Source: Pedobacter ginsenosidimutans
GTDB lineage: Bacteria > Bacteroidota > Bacteroidia > Sphingobacteriales > Sphingobacteriaceae
Length of the DNA: 54,994 nt
Direction: 5' to 3'
Assembly: GCF_001442625.1 (NCBI RefSeq)
Contig: NZ_LMZQ01000038.1
Span: 1 to 54,994, forward strand
Positions 26,574 to 34,813 of the stretch are shown here, piece after piece (position 1 is the first letter of the stretch; the number at the start of each line of letters is the position of its first letter). Under the pieces are notes generated by a model. It worked only from the letters and a program-made list of their open reading frames with translations. It had not been told where the DNA came from and searched no databases. Made by a program: the position numbers and the translations under genes.

Positions 26574-28097
26574 ATGATAAAGTCATATCAACACCTTAAC
26601 CGTTTTTTTATCTGCCTGGCCATGTTGTTCTATGGCGAAACTGCCCTTGCACAAGAGGCTGTTGTAAAGATAGAGATCGATCCAGCCATTACATTCCAAA
26701 CTATAGAAGGGTTTGGCGCTTCTGATGCATGGACTTGTCAATTTGCCGGATTATGGCCTGCAGAGAAAAAGGATAAGATGGCTGATTTGCTTTTTAGTAC
26801 CCAAATTACAAAAATGGGGCAGCCTGTTGGTATTGGGCTTAATATGTGGCGTTTCAGTATTGGTGGTGGCAGTGCCGCCCAAGGTAAGGCAAGCGATATT
26901 GGCGACGAATGGCGTCGTCAATACGCTTTTCTGCAACCAGATGGTAATTATGATTGGAACGCAATGCCTGGACAAACCTGGTTTTTAAATGCCGCTAAAA
27001 GCCGTGGTGTAAAACAGTTTATCGGCTTTGTAAACAGTCCGCATGTGCTTTTTACCAAAAACGGAAAAGCATATTCTACCGATGGTAACTGCAACCTGAA
27101 TTTTAATAAACTTCCCGAATTTTCTGCCGATCTCGTAGCCACAATTAATGGAATAAAAAAAACAACAGGCATAGAACTGGATTATCTCAGCCCTGCAAAT
27201 GAGCCACAATGGAAATGGAATGAGCACAAACAGGAAGGCTGCCCATATAACAATACCGAATTGGCCCAGCTTTATAAAGGTGTAAATGATGCATTCGTTA
27301 AAAATCAGATTAAAACCAAAATACAGATAGGAGAGGCGGGTCAGCTCGATTATTTATATGATAATGGAAATGCCACAAAGGGAAATCAGGTATATCAGTT
27401 CTTTAATGCTTCATCTCCGAATTATGTCGGCAACCTGTCTAATATAGATCAATCTATTTCTGCTCATAGCTATTTTACAACAAGTCCTGAACAAAAATTT
27501 ATTAATACCCGTAAAAAAACAGCTGAAGCGGTAGCCCAGATAAAAGGTTTAAGGTATTGGATGTCTGAATATTGTGTACTGGGTGATGATGTGCTGAAAG
27601 GTGAAAAACGCGACCTCGGTATGGTAACCGCTTTGTTTATTGCAAGGTTAATCCATCATGATCTGGTGATATCCAATGCTAGTTCATGGCAATGGTGGCT
27701 GGCTGTATCAACAGGTGATTATAAAGATGGACTGGTTTATATCGATAAAAATAAAACAGATGGCCAGGTGTACGAGAGTAAAATGTTATGGGCTTTAGGC
27801 AATTATAGCCGTTTTATTGGTGCCGGTAGTAAGCGGCTTCAGGTTAAAACTATTGAAGAAAAAGTACCACAGCTGTATGTATCGTCTTATATGCAAAATA
27901 AAAAGCTCATAACGGTAGCCGTTAACCCTACAGAAAATAATATCGATCTGGATATTGATGTAAAAGGGAATAAGCAAAGTTCTGTACAAACTTATGTTAC
28001 TTCAGCCGAATACAATTTATCACCCTATAAACAATATAAGGATACGAAACGTGTTCGTATTCCTGCTAAATCTGTAACCACCATACTTAGTAATTAA
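26574..28097 (+). CDS. Glycoside hydrolase family 30, probable endo-beta-1,6-galactanase-like
   Basis: A 507-residue exported enzyme (signal ends ALAQ). GH30 signature IEGFGASDAWTCQFAGLWP opens the barrel. Candidate acid/base Glu210 is in SPANEPQWKW, candidate nucleophile Glu332 in WMSEYCVLG, and the C-terminal beta-sandwich (LITVAVNPTENNIDLDI) is the usual GH30 side domain. The patterns NMWRFSIGGGSA and DEWRR recall the subfamily that contains endo-beta-1,6-galactanases rather than glucocerebrosidases or glucuronoxylanases. That subfamily call is from memory of motifs and needs a tree. In the PUL it would cut imported or surface-bound beta-galactan into oligosaccharides for the GH35 enzyme. 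Confidence 0.88.
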   Translation: MIKSYQHLNRFFICLAMLFYGETALAQEAVVKIEIDPAITFQTIEGFGASDAWTCQFAGLWPAEKKDKMADLLFSTQITKMGQPVGIGLNMWRFSIGGGSAAQGKASDIGDEWRRQYAFLQPDGNYDWNAMPGQTWFLNAAKSRGVKQFIGFVNSPHVLFTKNGKAYSTDGNCNLNFNKLPEFSADLVATINGIKKTTGIELDYLSPANEPQWKWNEHKQEGCPYNNTELAQLYKGVNDAFVKNQIKTKIQIGEAGQLDYLYDNGNATKGNQVYQFFNASSPNYVGNLSNIDQSISAHSYFTTSPEQKFINTRKKTAEAVAQIKGLRYWMSEYCVLGDDVLKGEKRDLGMVTALFIARLIHHDLVISNASSWQWWLAVSTGDYKDGLVYIDKNKTDGQVYESKMLWALGNYSRFIGAGSKRLQVKTIEEKVPQLYVSSYMQNKKLITVAVNPTENNIDLDIDVKGNKQSSVQTYVTSAEYNLSPYKQYKDTKRVRIPAKSVTTILSN

Positions 28098-28221
28098 TTT
28101 TCTTAGTCTGTAATTATAAAGCTCCTTTATTTTTTTATCCCAATCATTTTGTTTTGAGCTGAAAGCACTTTACAGATCGATATGGGAAAACTATGCTTTT
28201 AACTTTTTAAATATATCTTAA

Positions 28222-30063
28222 ATGAAACCTATCCTCAAACTCCTTAAGATTACAGTAATTTTAATTACTTGTTTTTCCAGCTTTAGTGTCTTTGCACAGG
28301 CTCAGCACACTTTTAAACTTGCAGACACTGTTTTTCTGCTGGATAATAAACCCTTTCAGATCATTTCAGGTGAAATGCATTACCCCCGTATACCGAGAGA
28401 AGCCTGGCGCGATAGAATGAAAATGGCTAAAGCGATGGGCTTAAATACCATTGGTACCTATGTGTTTTGGAATGTACACGAACCGCAGAAAGATCAGTTT
28501 GATTTTTCTGGTAATAATGATATTGCCGAATTTGTACGTATTGCAAAAGAAGAAGGATTATGGGTATTGCTTCGCCCTAGTCCGTATGTATGTGCCGAAT
28601 GGGAATTTGGCGGTTATCCATTTTGGCTACAGAACATTAAAGGTTTACAGGTAAGGAGTAAAGAAGCACAATATTTAAAAGAGTATAAAGAATACCTTAC
28701 AGAGATTGGTAAACGTTTAGCGCCATTGCAGATTAACCATGGTGGCAACATTTTAATGGTACAGGTAGAAAACGAGTATGGTTCTTATGGGAATGATAAA
28801 GAATACCTAAAAATTAATGCCCAGCTTTTTAAAGATGCCGGTTTTGATGGCGTGCTTTCTACCTGCGATCCTGTTCCTGCATTAGAAGGCGGTCATTTAG
28901 CGGGTTTGCTTCCAGGCGTAAATGGCATTGATAATCCTGCTCAGATCAGAACACTGATCGATAAATATAACAATGGTGCCGGACCTTACTTTGTGCCAGA
29001 ATGGTATCCGGCCTGGTTCGATTGGTGGGGTACAAAACATCATCAGGTAGATCCAAAAACGTATGCCAATAAACTAGATACCGTACTTAAAGGAGGGATT
29101 TCTATTAACATGTATATGTTTCATGGCGGTACCACACGAGGGTTTATGAATGGGGCAAATTATAACGATTCTACAGCTTACGAACCGCAGATTAGTAGTT
29201 ATGATTATGATGCACCTTTAGATGAGGCAGGTAATGCGACGCCAAAATTTATGCTTTTCCGCGAAGCAATTAAAAAGAATTTGTCTGCAAACCAAACGCT
29301 TCCTGTTGTACCTGCCGCCAAGCCGGCAGCTGCATTGCCTGTAATTACCTTTACTAAATCAACAGACATCTTTAACCTGGTTGGGAAACCTCAATTAAGT
29401 GAAAAACCATTAACCTTCGAAGCCCTTAACCAACCTTATGGTTTTGTATTGTACAGCAGTACAATAAAAGGTGGGCGCAAAGGCGTAATTAAAATCAACG
29501 AGCTGCGCGATTACGGATTAGTATACATCAACAAAAAACTTGTAGGTGTTTTAGATAGACGACTTTATCAAGATAGTTTAGTGGTTAATCTTCCTGCTGG
29601 CAAGGTACAACTTGATATTTTAGTAGAAAACTTAGGTAGAATTAATTTTGGCCCTTACCTGCTTAAAAATAACAAAGGGATTACTAAAAATGTAACTTTT
29701 AATGGTGAGGAGATTAAATCATGGAAAATGTATCCATTGCCATTTGATAAAATAGATACCCAAAAAATACAGCCAAAAGTAAATAGCCTGTCTGCGGCAG
29801 TGCTTAAATCGGCTTCCTTTAATTTAACAAAAGTTGCCGACACTTATTTAGATATGCGCCAGTGGGGAAAAGGACTGGTTTGGGTTAATGGGCATAATTT
29901 GGGTAAATATTGGGCCATTGGGCCACAACAGACCATTTATTTGCCAGCAGAATGGCTTAAAAAGGGAAAGAATGAAATTGTAGTTTTCGAACTGCTTAAA
30001 CCTAAACAGCATACATTAAACAGTTTATCTAAACCTATCTTAAATGAACTAAAAAATAAATAA
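28222..30063 (+). CDS. Glycoside hydrolase family 35 beta-galactosidase
   Basis: A 613-residue exported protein (signal ends VFAQ). The GH35 start motif EMHYPRIPREAWRDRMKMAK is followed by YVFWNVHEPQ and LRPSPYVCAEWEFGG. Candidate acid/base Glu185 is in QVENEYGSYG and candidate nucleophile Glu260 in FVPEWYPAWFDWWG. Galactose-binding-like beta domains make up the C-terminal third, ending at WVNGHNLGKYWAIGPQQTIYLP, a well-conserved GH35 block. It removes terminal beta-galactose in the periplasm. The 124-nt gap from the GH30 gene may hold a secondary promoter, but no clear TAnnTTTG is seen. Family secure; linkage preference (beta-1,3/1,4/1,6) unknown. Confidence 0.94.
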   Translation: MKPILKLLKITVILITCFSSFSVFAQAQHTFKLADTVFLLDNKPFQIISGEMHYPRIPREAWRDRMKMAKAMGLNTIGTYVFWNVHEPQKDQFDFSGNNDIAEFVRIAKEEGLWVLLRPSPYVCAEWEFGGYPFWLQNIKGLQVRSKEAQYLKEYKEYLTEIGKRLAPLQINHGGNILMVQVENEYGSYGNDKEYLKINAQLFKDAGFDGVLSTCDPVPALEGGHLAGLLPGVNGIDNPAQIRTLIDKYNNGAGPYFVPEWYPAWFDWWGTKHHQVDPKTYANKLDTVLKGGISINMYMFHGGTTRGFMNGANYNDSTAYEPQISSYDYDAPLDEAGNATPKFMLFREAIKKNLSANQTLPVVPAAKPAAALPVITFTKSTDIFNLVGKPQLSEKPLTFEALNQPYGFVLYSSTIKGGRKGVIKINELRDYGLVYINKKLVGVLDRRLYQDSLVVNLPAGKVQLDILVENLGRINFGPYLLKNNKGITKNVTFNGEEIKSWKMYPLPFDKIDTQKIQPKVNSLSAAVLKSASFNLTKVADTYLDMRQWGKGLVWVNGHNLGKYWAIGPQQTIYLPAEWLKKGKNEIVVFELLKPKQHTLNSLSKPILNELKNK

Positions 30064-30118
30064 TATCTCGATTTTCATCTGGTTAACGCCTCACTAACCA
30101 AATATTAAATCATTACCT

Positions 30119-31177
30119 ATGAAAATTAAAACGTCAATCGCAACAATGGCCGTTATGTTAAGCGCGTGCTTAATGGGCTGTGAAAAAAAAGAATTAATTA
30201 CAGAAACTCCGCCTGGTATCGGAAAAACAGAAGTTATAGATGCTCAAAAAGCAAATGTAGAATCGGTTGGTGCAGCGGGTATTGCAGGCGTAAATTGGGC
30301 CGATGGCCGAGACAATTTTGTTGATGGATGGGTAATCCCCTCAGGCTTAACCGCTGGTGATGATTACACCACCGTATCGGCAAAGGCAAATGCGATATTA
30401 ACGGGTTTTCAAAATAACATGCCGGGTGTAAATACAGTAAGGTTACCAATTAATCCGCCAAGTGTATCCGATTCGTGGTGGAGTGCATATACCGGCGTAA
30501 TAGATCGTGCACTAAGCAAGAACATGAAAGTGATTTTGGCTTGTTGGGAGAGTGCATCTTCCCATAATGGTACTATTGATGACACTACTCAGTTTTGGGC
30601 CATGTGGCAAACCGTAGTTAATAAATATGGAAGTAATGCAAATGTGTATTTCGAACCTATGAATGAGCCCTATGGTTATACATTGGCCCAATTAACCACT
30701 ATTTATGCCGAATGGCTTTCCCGTTACCCCAATGTAAGCAAAGGCCGGATTCTTTTAGGTGGTACGGGCTATTCAGAAAATGTAACAGCTGTTGGCGCAG
30801 ATAGCCGCTTTTCGAGCTGCCTTTTATCCCTGCATAATTATGCATTTTGGGCTACCAGAACACAATCGGCCTGGGAAGCCGACTGGCGAAGCCGCTTTGG
30901 TAATTATGCAAGCCGTACCGTGGTTACCGAATATGGTGCAGCGATGACTACGGGTAAAAATTATACCGGTTCGGTTGGTAGCGATAATGAGATAGCCTAT
31001 ATAGTTGGTTCTACCAATGTATTTAGAAACGATAAGGTTGCCAGTGTGTACTGGCCCGGGCTTAGAGATAACGACAGTTACAGTATTCAGAACCGTGGCG
31101 GAAGCGGAACAAATATTACCTTAACAACTACCAATCAATCGGGGTTAACCCGTATCAGATATGGCTGGGGTTTATAA
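30119..31177 (+). CDS. GH5-type cellulase-superfamily lipoprotein
   Basis: A 352-residue lipoprotein with lipobox LMGC at about residue 21, so probably anchored in the outer membrane. It is a small (beta/alpha)8 hydrolase: VNTVRLPINPP at strand 2-3, candidate acid/base Glu183 in YFEPMNEPYG and candidate nucleophile Glu271 in VVTEYGAAM, the clan GH-A spacing. The C-terminus SGLTRIRYGWGL ends the barrel with no accessory module. GH5 is the best guess; the subfamily is not recognised, and activity on arabinose- or galactose-containing side chains would fit the context. It is the last gene of the PUL, carries the CTAACCAAATATTAAA leader, and is followed by a strong hairpin. Confidence 0.82.
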   Translation: MKIKTSIATMAVMLSACLMGCEKKELITETPPGIGKTEVIDAQKANVESVGAAGIAGVNWADGRDNFVDGWVIPSGLTAGDDYTTVSAKANAILTGFQNNMPGVNTVRLPINPPSVSDSWWSAYTGVIDRALSKNMKVILACWESASSHNGTIDDTTQFWAMWQTVVNKYGSNANVYFEPMNEPYGYTLAQLTTIYAEWLSRYPNVSKGRILLGGTGYSENVTAVGADSRFSSCLLSLHNYAFWATRTQSAWEADWRSRFGNYASRTVVTEYGAAMTTGKNYTGSVGSDNEIAYIVGSTNVFRNDKVASVYWPGLRDNDSYSIQNRGGSGTNITLTTTNQSGLTRIRYGWGL

Positions 31178-31182
31178 GATCT

Positions 31183-31230
31183 AAGCAAAATCCGTCTCCT
31201 AAATAATAATTTACGAGACGGATTTTGCTT
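31183..31230. terminator. Perfect 16-bp hairpin terminator at the end of the PUL
   Basis: AAGCAAAATCCGTCTC (31183-31198) and GAGACGGATTTTGCTT (31215-31230) are exact complements around a 16-nt loop. It starts six bases after the GH5 stop, and the right arm ends T-rich. It probably stops transcription of the PUL and may also protect the mRNA 3' end. Confidence 0.8.
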
Positions 31231-31490
31231 TAATAAATGTACTTAATTGCTAAAAATCTCATCAGGAAAGGCACTACTTTTCCGGTCGCTTTTTCTACAG
31301 CCATTTGTGTACCGCTGTATTTTTATCTACACTTCAGCTTTCAGGAAATCCATAGGGATATCACCCAAACTTTTATCCACTCTTCTACCAAACCGGGCCT
31401 ATTTGACTTCAGTACTATCTATTTTTTATTCAAAAATTAAAGTGCAAACGGTTGATACACAGCGGGGATTTATATAAGAAACCTGGCGTA
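31231..31490. other. Spacer between PUL and Crp-like gene, no supported gene
   Basis: Frames of 67 and 76 codons overlap here (31237-31440 and 31247-31477) but have no family resemblance, no leader motif and different compositions from neighbours. I see no repeat or promoter. Confidence 0.5.
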
Positions 31491-32120
31491 CTATTCTTTT
31501 TCAGTAAGTGCTTTTTTCCTAATCCTGCTAAGTGTTTCGAGCCGCATGCCAATAAATGATGCAATATACTTAAGTGGCACACGATTTATTAAATGAGGAT
31601 AGGAAACCAGGAATCTTTGATAACGTTTCAATGCAGTGGGCAGCCTGCTTATATAAGCACGTTCAGTTGCTCCGAGGAAATAAATCTCTGTCATTTTACG
31701 GCCCACATAATTGGCAATTAGAAACTTGTTGTAAAGCAGTTTCGACATTTCGTGCGGAATGGCAATTGCAAATACAGGATCGATCGTTTCAATATATTCA
31801 TCAGAGATTTCATTCTCCCACAAATTTCTGATGGTTCCCGCCAGTTCATTTTCGGCAGCAATCCAGGTAGTAATTTTTTTGTTTCCCATCTTAAGGTAAC
31901 CATGTACTGCTCCTTCCAAAATAAGGAAAATATATCGATTACGCTTTAATGGCGAGGCAATGTGTTTGTTTTTGGCAAATCGGATGGGGAAGGTTTGCTC
32001 GTTGATAATTTTTTCAATTTCATCATTAAGGGGATGATAAGATTTGAAAACTGTAATGAGTGGCGAAAAGCCCCCAAATGCAGCCCACTTATCTTCACCG
32101 TAAGTATTTTCAATATTCAT
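31491..32120 (-). CDS. Crp/Fnr superfamily cyclic-nucleotide-binding-domain regulator
   Basis: A 209-residue protein from the ATG at 32120. An upstream extension to 32279 would add 53 residues of aromatic, membrane-like sequence that is not part of the family. Residues about 30-125 form a cNMP-binding beta-roll (FAKNKHIASPLKRNRYIFLILEGAVHGYLKMG). The C-terminal part has the compact helix-turn-helix pattern common in Bacteroidota Crp-like proteins (YLGATERAYISRL-like block, then VPLKYIASFIGMRLETLSRIRKKA). These proteins are often single genes of unknown regulon. It is convergent with the PUL and shows no link to it. Confidence 0.85.
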   Translation of the reverse strand: MNIENTYGEDKWAAFGGFSPLITVFKSYHPLNDEIEKIINEQTFPIRFAKNKHIASPLKRNRYIFLILEGAVHGYLKMGNKKITTWIAAENELAGTIRNLWENEISDEYIETIDPVFAIAIPHEMSKLLYNKFLIANYVGRKMTEIYFLGATERAYISRLPTALKRYQRFLVSYPHLINRVPLKYIASFIGMRLETLSRIRKKALTEKE

Positions 32121-32435
32121 TAAGGGAATGGTAATATATCTGTAAAAATGGAAATAATAGTGAAAATAAAAAATCACTTTTATAACTACAAAGGTTTTAT
32201 TCAGCCAATACCTTAGATCAGATTTCGGTATAGAAATGTATTTTTCTACAGCAGGGCTTATTTTGATGATGGTGAACAAAAAAATAGAAATATATTTTTT
32301 GTTGTTCTAGTCTGATGTTTAATTATTTAGCCGCAGTTTGTTTCGTTAATGTTAAGTTTTTATTAAATAGATTGAAATTGTTCTTTGCAGGAATGGATTT
32401 AATTTCTAACTTCGCAGCCTCGAAAGGGACAAAAT
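32121..32435. other. AT-rich intergenic region upstream of tRNA-Lys and the Crp-like gene
   Basis: It must hold the divergent promoters of the Crp-like gene and the tRNA, but no unambiguous TAnnTTTG is visible on either strand. No gene or repeat is seen. Confidence 0.4.
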
Positions 32436-32508
32436 GATTCCGTAGCTCAGCTGGTAGAGCATTACACTTTTAATGTAGTGGTCCTGGGTTCGAATCCCAG
32501 CGGGATCA
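32436..32508 (+). tRNA. tRNA-Lys (anticodon UUU)
   Basis: A 73-nt cloverleaf: acceptor GATTCCG/CGGGATC (one G-T pair), D arm GCTC/GAGC with the AGCTGGTA loop, anticodon stem TTACA/TGTAG with loop CTTTTAA (anticodon TTT), variable TGGTC, T stem CTGGG/CCCAG with loop TTCGAAT, and discriminator A. CCA is not encoded. Read directly from the sequence. Confidence 0.97.
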
Positions 32509-32512
32509 CAGA

Positions 32513-32543
32513 AAGCCTCACAGAAATGTGGGGCTTTTTTTTT
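32513..32543 (+). terminator. Terminator after tRNA-Lys
   Basis: Stem AGCCTCACA (32514-32522) with TGTGGGGCT (32527-32535; one G-T pair), loop GAAA, followed by a run of nine T. A textbook intrinsic terminator six bases past the tRNA end. Confidence 0.88.
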
Positions 32544-33320
32544 AGACCTGTACCTCCAAAATTTGCAAAAATACTGGTCACTGCATTTCGTGTTAAAACG
32601 GTCATTCGGCTCATTTTTAGGGGTTTTAAACTTCTGAAAAGCAGGGGTGGATAATGATCGTTTCGTCCAGAGAAAAGAAATGGAGATGATCTGATAGCCT
32701 TAAATCAAAAAATGTATTTTTTATTCTGATATGTTTTTTTTAAAGAGGGTTGGTTTGCCTACATCTTGTCTCCGACACAGCTGTAGACCAACAATACCTT
32801 ACGATAACTTTCTCTTTACATTCCATTTAGCTGTTGTTAACACGCTGATCTAAAGCTAAGCAAATCTTTGACCTACCTGATCTACACCAGGGCCATAACT
32901 CAACCAAAGCAAGTGCGAAGCAGTATGCAAGCAAGTACCCAGCAAGCCTGGCCGGAAGGTGGCCTAAACGTGGGGTAAATGTGGCGTAAAGGTAGATTTT
33001 GGAATATTTTTTTTGGATTTTTAAATCAGATGGATTGATTTGGCTTATCATCCCTTTTGATTATCCTAATATACTAAAATTATGGCTGTTTGGAATGAAA
33101 TTGTCAAAATTAACGGGCAAACGGGATCTTGTTTTTACAAGTGCGGAATTAAGGCTATTAATAAGGTACGTCATTCGGGAAGTTTGAATTTCTAAACCAC
33201 TCTAAAAACATTCCTGTTCAACAATACCTGCCAAATCCATTCTTTTCATCATTTGTATCCAGCCGAGCTTAAAATTATTCGTAACTTTCTAAAACCGAAA
33301 AATTAGACCGTTTACCGATT
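32544..33320. other. Gene-free 0.78-kb interval downstream of tRNA-Lys
   Basis: No supported gene. The 32827-33000 segment is visibly richer in G+C than its surroundings. It contains an 11-bp periodic pattern, TAAACGTGGGG (32965), TAAATGTGGCG (32976), TAAAGGTAG (32987), preceded by GGAAGGTGGCC (32954). Short frames on either strand (32827-33051 minus; 32999-33187 plus) resemble no family. A location just after a tRNA gene is a common integration site, but no integrase or repeated tRNA 3' end was seen. Confidence 0.5.
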
Positions 33321-33743
33321 ATGGAGCAATATCCAAAAGTTTACCTATATCGACGGATTGTTCAGGCAAAACTATTCATCGATAAAAATTATGCTGAAAG
33401 AATAGATCTTGGTTACATTTCTGATGAAGCCTGTTTTTCTAAATTTCATTTCACCAGGCTTTTCAAAGCCATTTATGCTAAAACACCACATCAATACCTT
33501 ACATGGGTAAGAATTGAAAAAGCCCAGCAGCTATTGCGAGAAGATAAAAGTGTTTCTGAAACCTGCTTCCTAGTAGGGTTTGATAGCTTAACTTCGTTTA
33601 GCGGACTTTTTAAACGCAACGTAGGTATATCACCTTCAAGTTATCAGGCACAGATGCAACAATTAAAGTTGGCCATTAAAAAATCACCCGTCTCTTTCGT
33701 ACCCAGTTGCTTTGCCTTGCAGCATGGCTGGTTAGAAGAATAG
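33321..33743 (+). CDS. Short AraC-type helix-turn-helix regulator
   Basis: A 140-residue protein that is essentially only the DNA-binding domain: residues about 10-105 contain both HTH motifs (DLGYISDEACFSKFHFTRLFKAIYAKTPH and ETCFLVGFDSLTSFSGLFKRNVGISPS, here quoted only to mark the conserved pattern GFxSxxxFxxxFKxxxGxSP). No ligand-binding domain is present. It lies 73 nt upstream of a VOC-family gene on the same strand, so it may act in a small stress- or metabolite-responsive set with the VOC and DUF1569 genes. Such stand-alone domains can be self-sufficient activators, as with SoxS/MarA-type proteins. Confidence 0.85.
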   Translation: MEQYPKVYLYRRIVQAKLFIDKNYAERIDLGYISDEACFSKFHFTRLFKAIYAKTPHQYLTWVRIEKAQQLLREDKSVSETCFLVGFDSLTSFSGLFKRNVGISPSSYQAQMQQLKLAIKKSPVSFVPSCFALQHGWLEE

Positions 33744-33816
33744 CAATTATGAAGAAGTGATTGTTTAAATCATTGCTGAAATTTGGTTCAACATTTATAA
33801 AATTAAACTGAGAACC

Positions 33817-34251
33817 ATGATTACCAAAATGACCATCACAAACATTCACGTCCTGAACCAGGATAGTGCTTATGACTTTTATGTAAACAAATTGGGCTTT
33901 AAACTGGTAGACGATATCCCGATGGGGCCAGAAAGCCGTTGGCTAACCGTGTCACCACCAGAGCAGCCCGATCTACAACTGGTTTTGTTTCCTGTTACGG
34001 TTAGCAAAATGTTTCCAAAGGACGTAGCAGAAACATTAATAGGATTGATCAAAAAAGGGATTTTCGGTTGTGGTGTGCTTACCTGCAACGATATTTTTGC
34101 AACCTACGAAGAATTAAAAGCCAAAGGTGTTGAATTCATAAAAGCACCTACTAAAGAGTTTTATGGAACTGAGGCTTTATTTAAAGACGATTCGGGAAAC
34201 TATTTTTCATTGCAACCACTAAACAATTTTGGTAATGAAAACAGTATTTGA
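33817..34251 (+). CDS. VOC family (glyoxalase/bleomycin resistance-like) protein
   Basis: A 144-residue two-module vicinal-oxygen-chelate fold: MTITNIHVLNQDSAYDFYVNKLGF opens the first beta-alpha-beta-beta-beta unit, and ATYEELKAKGVEFIKAPTKEFYGTEALFKDDSGNYFSL forms the second; these are the typical family phrases. The protein is soluble. VOC members range from glyoxalases and dioxygenases to antibiotic-binding proteins, and nothing here fixes the activity. Its 3' end overlaps the DUF1569 gene by 17 nt, which shows translational coupling. Confidence 0.88.
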   Translation: MITKMTITNIHVLNQDSAYDFYVNKLGFKLVDDIPMGPESRWLTVSPPEQPDLQLVLFPVTVSKMFPKDVAETLIGLIKKGIFGCGVLTCNDIFATYEELKAKGVEFIKAPTKEFYGTEALFKDDSGNYFSLQPLNNFGNENSI

Positions 34252-34684
34252 GCCATCGACAAGAAGTGAATTAATTGATAGGGTTAATTTACTGACCGAA
34301 AACAGCAACAGGCTTTGGGGTAAAATGAATGTTTACCAAATGGCAAAACATTGCACCATCTGGTTCGAATGGGTTTTAGGTAAAGATAAACCGGTTTATA
34401 AAGTCGATTTTTTAGGTAAGCTATTCGGCCGGATGGCGCTTAAAAGCAATACGAAAGATGATAAACCGATAGGTAAAAATATGCCTGCAGGGAAGTTTGC
34501 TATTAAAGAAAAAGAAGGAGACCTGAAACAACAGCAAATGGTTCTGATCAAGTGCATCGAAGAATTTGAAAACTATGATAATCCCGATTTTGTCCACGAT
34601 TTTTTTGGACAGATGACAAAAGACCAGATTGGTGTTTTTTCTTATAAACACGCTGATCATCATTTAAGGCAGTTTGGTGTTTAA
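34235..34684 (+). CDS. DUF1569 family protein (DinB-like fold)
   Basis: A 149-residue soluble protein from ATG 34235 (a TTG at 34229 is less likely). WGKMNVYQMAKHC in the first third and KHADHHLRQFG at the C-terminus are the DUF1569 conserved histidine blocks, which make a DinB/YfiT-like four-helix metal site. Function is unknown in general. It overlaps the preceding VOC gene by 17 nt in a different frame, so the two are co-translated. No signal peptide. Confidence 0.8.
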   Translation: MKTVFEPSTRSELIDRVNLLTENSNRLWGKMNVYQMAKHCTIWFEWVLGKDKPVYKVDFLGKLFGRMALKSNTKDDKPIGKNMPAGKFAIKEKEGDLKQQQMVLIKCIEEFENYDNPDFVHDFFGQMTKDQIGVFSYKHADHHLRQFGV

Positions 34685-34813
34685 CTTCTGCTGTCGACTG
34701 CACTTTTGATTGTTAAAAGTTGATATTTTAAACAAAGTAAGATTGGCGTTTTGAACAAAGCTAAGCCTGTTGTTGTCCGTTATTTTTGTTGTGAAATAAA
34801 ACAATAGAAAAAA

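Noticed and set aside
31237..31477. Overlapping 67- and 76-codon frames after the PUL terminator
   Set aside because: Two frames cover the same bases, neither resembles a family, and there is no leader or promoter motif.
32121..32279. N-terminal extension of the Crp-like protein
   Set aside because: Adds 53 aromatic residues atypical for the family; the ATG at 32120 fits the usual length.
32827..33051. 74-codon minus-strand frame in the G-rich island
   Set aside because: No recognisable domain; composition follows the repeat pattern. Kept only as part of the interval description.
32999..33187. 62-codon plus-strand frame before the short AraC gene
   Set aside because: No family, no leader, and it overlaps the repeat island.
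32436..33320. Genomic island integrated at tRNA-Lys
   Set aside because: No integrase, no duplicate of the tRNA 3' end and only 0.8 kb of non-coding DNA before ordinary genes.
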